Source of the DNA: Aurantibacter crassamenti
GTDB taxonomy: Bacteria > Bacteroidota > Bacteroidia > Flavobacteriales > Flavobacteriaceae
Assembly (NCBI RefSeq): GCF_016811105.1
Contig: NZ_JAFBGM010000001.1
Location: 2,881,714-2,945,713 of the forward strand
DNA length: 64,000 nt
Direction: 5' to 3'
The notes under the pieces: generated by a model
What the model saw: only the letters and a program-made list of their open reading frames with translations
The model's database searches: none
Told to the model about the DNA's origin: nothing
Translations under genes and position numbers: made by a program
In this document: positions 59,712 through 64,000 of the stretch, one piece after another
Layout of the letters: every line of letters begins with the position of its first letter
Position numbering within the stretch: the stretch's first letter is position 1

Positions 59712-61813
59712 CTAGCTTTGGAATACGTCTTTGGAACGGCTTTTTTAGATTTAGTAAGTGTAAAGTAAAAAGAGGTGCCTTTGTTGAGTATACTTTCTAC
59801 CCAAATTGTGCCATTATTCTTTTCAATCATCTCTTTACAAAGTGAAAGCCCCAGGCCAGTACCTTTTTCATTATTGGTACCGTATGTAGTGACTGTTGAG
59901 TTTTCTTCAAAAATTATTTTTTTGGTTTCATCATCAATGCCAATACCAGTATCTCGTATTGAAATCTCCCAGTAATCCGTTTTTTCAATTGCTTCAATAG
60001 TAATAATGCCACTTTCAGGTGTAAATTTCAATGCATTACTTATCAAATTACGAATTACAATATCAATTTGATCACCATCTGACCAAGCCATAGTATTTGG
60101 AGGTAGACGACTAATCATTTGAATCGATTTATTTTCAGCAATTTCAGATAAAAGCTTAATATTCTCATTTACCAAGGTATCAACTGAAATTACAGAAGGC
60201 TTTGTTATTAGGCCATTCATTTGACTTTGTCCCCATGAAAGAAGGTTATTTAAAGTGAAAGAAATATTATCAATGTCATTTCTTAGTTTAGGAATAAATT
60301 CTAAAAATTCTTCTTGGTTCATTTCACCATCTCTAAACAGTTTTAAAAGACCTTGAAAAGCTCCTATTGGGCCACGTAAATCGTGTCCAATGATAGAAAA
60401 CAATTTATCTTTTGTGGCATTTATTTCACTAAGCTCACTTTCACGTATCTCAAGGTGATTTTGTTTTATATTTAATTCAGTGTTCAGACCTCTTTGTATT
60501 TTTTCACTTCTTTTTATTAATATAGTAACAGCCAAAAAGATTAGCAGAATTACAACGGCTATATAAATATAATTTCTTTGTTTGGCCAATGACCGTTCAT
60601 TTGATAGATTCCACTCCGCTTTTTGTCTTTCGTAATCTACCTGAGTCTTTAACATGGTTAGACTTTTCTTGTTCTCACTTCTTGACAACATATCTGATAC
60701 ACCTTGATAAATTTCATGATATTTTAGTGCAGTAGTAAAGTCACCTTTATTCTTACTTAAGATGTATAAGGTTTCTGCGCATTGTTCAATACCTTCTTTG
60801 AAATTTATAGCAGTAGAATATTCATATGCTTTAAGCGCATAACTTTCTGATAAGCTGTCTTGCATTGAGCCAAGATAGGCTTGTGCCATTCCATTTAGCA
60901 AGCTTATTTCACCACGTGTGTCATCAAGTTTTTCATGTAACATTTCACTTTGGCTATACCAGTGCAATGCCCATTTATACTTTTTTTGCTTTAGATAGGT
61001 TTTTCCTTTTATTTCATATGCATAGGCTAACCAATCTATAATTTGAAGACGTTCAAAAACTGATATACTTGTGTTTATATTAAACATTGCATAATCGAGC
61101 TCACCCATATCAGCATATAATGAAGCCATATTACTTAAGGTTTCAGCTGAGGAAACCTCGTTTCGTAGGGATTCATTAATTTTTTTGACTTTTTTATAAA
61201 AATCTAAAGCATTATTATAATCTTTTTGTTTTACATATAAATCGGCAATGTTCTCATTCATTATAGACAACATTTTCAAGTCTTTTAGGTCTTCAGCCTT
61301 TTCAATTCCTTTTAGAAATATTTCTAATGCAAGTGCATAATCACCAGCATATGAATATTCAGAACCAAGATTGTTTTGTATTTGCAACTCTAAATTAAAA
61401 TTTGAAAGCTTATTCGCTAAAACTTGTGCTTCTCTAAAATTTTTAATTGCCAGTTCTGAATTGCCTTTATCAGAATAGAAATTTCCTATACCAATAATTG
61501 CCCTGCAATAACCATTTGAATAATTTATTTCATTACTATAAGTCTTTGCTTTAAGTGATAAATAATACAGACTATCAGTTTTATAGTATCGAAATTCATC
61601 ACCTAGTTTATTAAGAAGGTTTATATACACCGTATCCTTAACTGTAAAAGTTGAACTGCTTTTAAGGCTATTTATCTTACTTCTTAAACTGTCTATGTTG
61701 TGTTGTTGCGCAGAGAGTTCTGTCCATGACAAAATAGCGGTCATCACAAAAAATACAAACATGTATTTTAGGTGATTTCTACGCATTTTAATAACTACCT
61801 TGATTTGGGACAT
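59708..61813 (-). CDS. Sensor histidine kinase with periplasmic TPR repeats
   Basis: A 701-residue membrane kinase. Signal or first helix (YMFVFFVMTAILSW), TPR repeats from about 75 to 390 (e.g. NNALDFYKKVKKINESL, KYKWALHWYSQSEMLHEKLD), one transmembrane helix near 415-432 (IYIAVVILLIFLAVTILI), then a coiled stretch. The HisKA H-box follows (FSIIGHDLRGPIGAF, His about 478), and the ATPase has the N-box NLISNALKF, G1 DTGIGID and G2 GTGLGLSLC. No receiver or response-regulator gene adjoins, so it is an orphan kinase. Signal unknown. Its end overlaps the bshB1 stop by 4 bases. Confidence 0.93.
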   Translation of the reverse strand: MSQIKVVIKMRRNHLKYMFVFFVMTAILSWTELSAQQHNIDSLRSKINSLKSSSTFTVKDTVYINLLNKLGDEFRYYKTDSLYYLSLKAKTYSNEINYSNGYCRAIIGIGNFYSDKGNSELAIKNFREAQVLANKLSNFNLELQIQNNLGSEYSYAGDYALALEIFLKGIEKAEDLKDLKMLSIMNENIADLYVKQKDYNNALDFYKKVKKINESLRNEVSSAETLSNMASLYADMGELDYAMFNINTSISVFERLQIIDWLAYAYEIKGKTYLKQKKYKWALHWYSQSEMLHEKLDDTRGEISLLNGMAQAYLGSMQDSLSESYALKAYEYSTAINFKEGIEQCAETLYILSKNKGDFTTALKYHEIYQGVSDMLSRSENKKSLTMLKTQVDYERQKAEWNLSNERSLAKQRNYIYIAVVILLIFLAVTILIKRSEKIQRGLNTELNIKQNHLEIRESELSEINATKDKLFSIIGHDLRGPIGAFQGLLKLFRDGEMNQEEFLEFIPKLRNDIDNISFTLNNLLSWGQSQMNGLITKPSVISVDTLVNENIKLLSEIAENKSIQMISRLPPNTMAWSDGDQIDIVIRNLISNALKFTPESGIITIEAIEKTDYWEISIRDTGIGIDDETKKIIFEENSTVTTYGTNNEKGTGLGLSLCKEMIEKNNGTIWVESILNKGTSFYFTLTKSKKAVPKTYSKAS

Positions 61814-62015
61814 TTCAAGCTTTACTTAAGAAGTAAATTTAATCTGAGAGTAGAACGAATAATAATTTATGTTGTGAAATTGCGAAAAATGTTTGTTTGA
61901 GCGAGAAAATGATGCATTTTGTCGATGTTTTATATAATCTTGACCATGACTCGATCTTATAAATACCTTAAAAGGCTCAAAAGCTAAAAAATAGTAGAAA
62001 TATCGATTTTTTAAT

Positions 62016-62045
62016 TTGATAGATTAGTTAAAAAAATTACATTTG
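62016..62045 (+). promoter_or_regulatory. Bacteroidetes-type promoter of tRNA-His
   Basis: TTG at 62016-62018, then exactly 19 bases, then TACATTTG at 62038-62045, a full match to TTG-N19-TAnnTTTG. The tRNA starts 16 bases after it. Confidence 0.8.
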
Positions 62046-62060
62046 CACTCGCAATAAATG

Positions 62061-62134
62061 GTGGTTGTAGCTCAGTTGGTTAGAGCATCGGTTTGTGGTA
62101 CCGAGGGTCGTGGGTTCGAGCCCCATCTTCCACC
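62061..62134 (+). tRNA. tRNA-His (anticodon GTG)
   Basis: A 74-nt cloverleaf: acceptor 5' strand GTGGTTG, D-arm GCTCAGTTGGTTAGAGC, anticodon arm TCGGTTTGTGGTACCGA with GTG at 34-36, T-arm GTGGGTTCGAGCCCCAT, acceptor 3' strand CTTCCAC, discriminator C. The histidine-specific G-1 is encoded at 62060. Acceptor pairs 5-68 and 6-67 are T-T, which is unusual. CCA is not encoded. It has its own promoter and terminator. Confidence 0.93.
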
Positions 62135-62141
62135 CAAGAAT

Positions 62142-62171
62142 AAAGCTTCTTAGAAATAAGAAGCTTTTTTT
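62142..62171 (+). terminator. Hairpin terminator of tRNA-His
   Basis: AAAGCTTCTT pairs with AAGAAGCTTT around AGAAAT and runs into a T-run, eight bases after the tRNA 3' end. Confidence 0.88.
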
Positions 62172-62215
62172 GTGGGACTGTTCTAAGTCAGGGTATTACC
62201 GAAAACTTTATCAAA

Positions 62216-62250
62216 AAAAGTGCCTTAATCATTATGATTAAGGCACTTTT
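62216..62250. terminator. Hairpin terminator of the M28 peptidase gene (bidirectional)
   Basis: AAAAGTGCCTTAATCAT and its exact complement form a 17-bp stem with a one-base centre, with seven Ts following on the minus strand. It lies 23 bases beyond the minus-strand peptidase stop codon and can also stop plus-strand transcription from tRNA-His. Confidence 0.85.
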
Positions 62251-62272
62251 GGTATTAAAATCTTAAGTAAAA

Positions 62273-63832
62273 CTACTCGGTTGCCTTGTCAACAAGTAAT
62301 TTTTCGTCTCTATTTGCAATTTCCCAAGCTGTATGAAAAATTAAACGAGTTCTATTTTCTAGTAAATCATAATTTATTTTATCAGGTGTATCTCCTGGTT
62401 TGTGATAATCATCATGTGTACCGTTGAAATAGAATATTATTGGAATATTATTCTTAGCAAAGTTGTAATGATCACTTCTATAATAAAAACGGTTGGGGTC
62501 GTTTTCATCATTATAAGTGTAATCAAGTTCAATATTCATATATTTTTCATTGATTTCCTCTGAAAGGTCATGCAATTCGGTACTTAATTTGTCAGAACCA
62601 ATTAAGTAAATATAGTTGCGTTCACCAACACGTTTTGGATCAATTCTACCAATCATATCTATATTTAAGTTAGCTACGGTATTAGCTAAAGGAAATATTG
62701 GGTCAAAATCAGTGTAATATTTAGAACCTAAAAGTCCTTTTTCTTCACCAGTTACATGAAGAAACACAATAGAGCGTTTAGGGCTTTTTCCATTGTCTGC
62801 AGCGTCTTTAAAGGCTTCCGCAATTTCTAATAATGCAACTGTGCCTGAACCATCATCATCAGCGCCATTATTAATTTCCCCGTCTGCATTAACACCAATA
62901 TGGTCTAAATGCGATGAAATAACCACATATTCATCAGGCTTCTCAGATCCTTTTATAATCGCTACAACATTTTCAGTTTCAATTTTCTGATTAGCACCAG
63001 ATAGATTAAGGCTAATCTTGGCCGGTATACTTTTTGACTCCGTATTTGAGTCAATGTCACTAACTAAAGTTTGTGCTAATTGCTTGTTTAATACCAAATA
63101 GAAAAACTCACTTGAATCTTCAACCAATGTCATTTGACCACCATCATTATTCTTCATATAATCAAAATAACCTTTATATCTTGGGTAGTTCAATTCATCA
63201 AGAAAGAGCATTCCTTTTGCGCCTTTGGCTTTAGCCACAGCAGCTCTTTTACCAATAGCCTCTGATCTATTACTCCATTTAGTAGGTTCAAGGCTTCCAG
63301 ATAACTTGTAGGTACCATCTGAATTCATTGGCTCACCAAATTTAGCGAGTATAATTTTTCCGTCTATATCAAGCTGGTCATAATCAGAATAACCATCTTC
63401 TTCTATTCCATATCCAACATAAACAATTTCATCGAAATCTCCTGTGGCCTTTGTAAAAGTTAAAAAAGACTCACCAAGGTTATATACATTATCGTTAATA
63501 GTGATTGAACCGGACGGTAATTCTGTCATTTCAAGTGGAACATCTTGAAAATAGCCCTTTTCTGGTCTTGCCGCAGGTATCTTAAGGCGTTCATATTCAG
63601 CTTTTAAGTATTCAACAGCTTTCTTTTGGCCTGGCTCACCTGTTTCTCTTCCTTCATATTCATCTGAGGCATAAATGTATAAATGCTCTTTTAATTCTAC
63701 CTCTGTAATAGTTTCTGCGTAGCGAATAGAATAATCTACATTAGCGTCTTCATTATTTATATCAGAAGCCACTTTTTGCGAAGAGTTGCAAGACATTGCC
63801 AAACAAATCGCGAAAAACAATAATTGTTTCAT
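62273..63832 (-). CDS. M28-family zinc aminopeptidase lipoprotein
   Basis: A 519-residue exported peptidase (lipoprotein signal LFFAICLAMSC). An N-terminal region and an inserted PA-like domain (about residues 120-270) precede the M28 catalytic part: SSHLDHIGVNADGEINNGADDDGSG gives the first His and bridging Asp ligands (shown here in full only as positions ~308-332), VFLHVTGEEKGLLGS carries the catalytic Glu and next ligand, NLNIDMIGRID another Asp, and YRSDHYNFAKNNIPIIFY the final His. It probably cleaves N-terminal residues from peptides in the periplasm or at the surface. Single gene with a strong terminator. Confidence 0.93.
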   Translation of the reverse strand: MKQLLFFAICLAMSCNSSQKVASDINNEDANVDYSIRYAETITEVELKEHLYIYASDEYEGRETGEPGQKKAVEYLKAEYERLKIPAARPEKGYFQDVPLEMTELPSGSITINDNVYNLGESFLTFTKATGDFDEIVYVGYGIEEDGYSDYDQLDIDGKIILAKFGEPMNSDGTYKLSGSLEPTKWSNRSEAIGKRAAVAKAKGAKGMLFLDELNYPRYKGYFDYMKNNDGGQMTLVEDSSEFFYLVLNKQLAQTLVSDIDSNTESKSIPAKISLNLSGANQKIETENVVAIIKGSEKPDEYVVISSHLDHIGVNADGEINNGADDDGSGTVALLEIAEAFKDAADNGKSPKRSIVFLHVTGEEKGLLGSKYYTDFDPIFPLANTVANLNIDMIGRIDPKRVGERNYIYLIGSDKLSTELHDLSEEINEKYMNIELDYTYNDENDPNRFYYRSDHYNFAKNNIPIIFYFNGTHDDYHKPGDTPDKINYDLLENRTRLIFHTAWEIANRDEKLLVDKATE

Positions 63833-63914
63833 TTTCTTTATGTTGCGTTAAAAATCGCACAAAAATAATGAAACTGAATTTAAAAAACTGATAAAGGTTC
63901 ATTTTGACTACTTA

Positions 63915-64000
63915 CTATTGGAGTACTTTAAATTTTAAATTGTTTCTGAATTCTGTTGGTGTGACTCCTTTTAATCTTTTGAATTTTCGATTAAAGTTCG
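63915..64000 (-). CDS. AraC-family regulator, C-terminal end only
   Basis: The minus strand from the window edge reads NFNRKFKRLKGVTPTEFRNN and then LKFKVLQ, stopping at TAG (63915-63917). This is the second helix-turn-helix end of an AraC/XylS regulator, whose usual signature is FxRxFKxxxGxTPxxFR. The rest of the gene lies beyond the window, so sensor domain and targets are unknown. Confidence 0.85.
   Translation of the reverse strand, partial: NFNRKFKRLKGVTPTEFRNNLKFKVLQ

Overview
The window looks like a chromosomal segment of a marine-type Flavobacteriaceae bacterium (Bacteroidetes). Supporting signs are the low G+C content, SusC/SusD pairs, DUF4290, DUF493, DUF2911 and DUF6090 genes, a fused CcsBA cytochrome c biogenesis protein, a bacillithiol deacetylase (BshB1), and promoters of the Bacteroidetes type (TTG, about 19 bases, TAnnTTTG) before the HU, tRNA-His and tRNA-Met genes. 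No rRNA genes, CRISPR array, transposase or phage genes were seen.

Layout. (1) 1-9918: the end of a SusD gene, then a tight plus-strand operon of two DUF1549/DUF1553 c-type cytochrome proteins, each followed by a Tat-exported DUF1501 protein. (2) 9974-14579: an accessory island of six minus-strand genes (TfoX remnant, GNAT, DinB, DUF6090, a lipoprotein, a TIR-domain protein). Five imperfect inverted repeats of about 130-150 bp separate them, each ending just beyond a gene's stop codon. This is the architecture of an integron-type cassette array without an integrase, but the core sequences are not canonical attC. Three of the six cargo genes are broken. (3) 15379-16143: an intact tRNA-Met gene followed by two tandem units of about 345 bp, each made of a terminator hairpin, a small GIY-YIG nuclease gene and a 3' tRNA-Met fragment. 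It looks like a tRNA-targeted nuclease element. (4) 16280-29504: housekeeping genes, including HU, fmt, recQ, murA (fosfomycin-insensitive Asp variant), pirin and a photolyase/SDR/SRPBCC operon, plus an unusual class IV aminotransferase homologue that seems to lack its catalytic lysine. (5) 29568-46471: a nutrient-uptake locus with a LacI-type regulator, SusC/SusD, an FG-GAP/ASPIC protein, a DUF5107-TPR protein, and a linked operon of PIG-L deacetylase, a 33-residue membrane microprotein and a sodium:solute symporter. No glycoside hydrolase gene is present. (6) 46572-50996: a six-gene minus-strand run (DUF2520, KdsC, Maf, a conserved exported protein, small MscS, CorA). (7) 51104-64000: an exported alpha/beta hydrolase, a Crp/Fnr regulator divergent from a truncated haemoglobin and CcsBA, a metalloprotease, a trans-sulfuration enzyme, BshB1, a TPR histidine kinase, tRNA-His, an M28 peptidase and the end of an AraC-family regulator.

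How the parts work together. The LacI regulator, a perfect 20-bp palindrome before susC, and the SusCD/PIG-L/symporter genes suggest regulated import and trimming of a specific, perhaps N-acetylated, glycan. The Crp/Fnr gene has an FNR-like box in the promoter region it shares with the truncated haemoglobin gene, next to haem-handling CcsBA, suggesting a respiratory or nitrosative response. The two items most worth pursuing as new biology are the cassette array with non-canonical recombination-like sites and the GIY-YIG/tRNA-Met tandem element.
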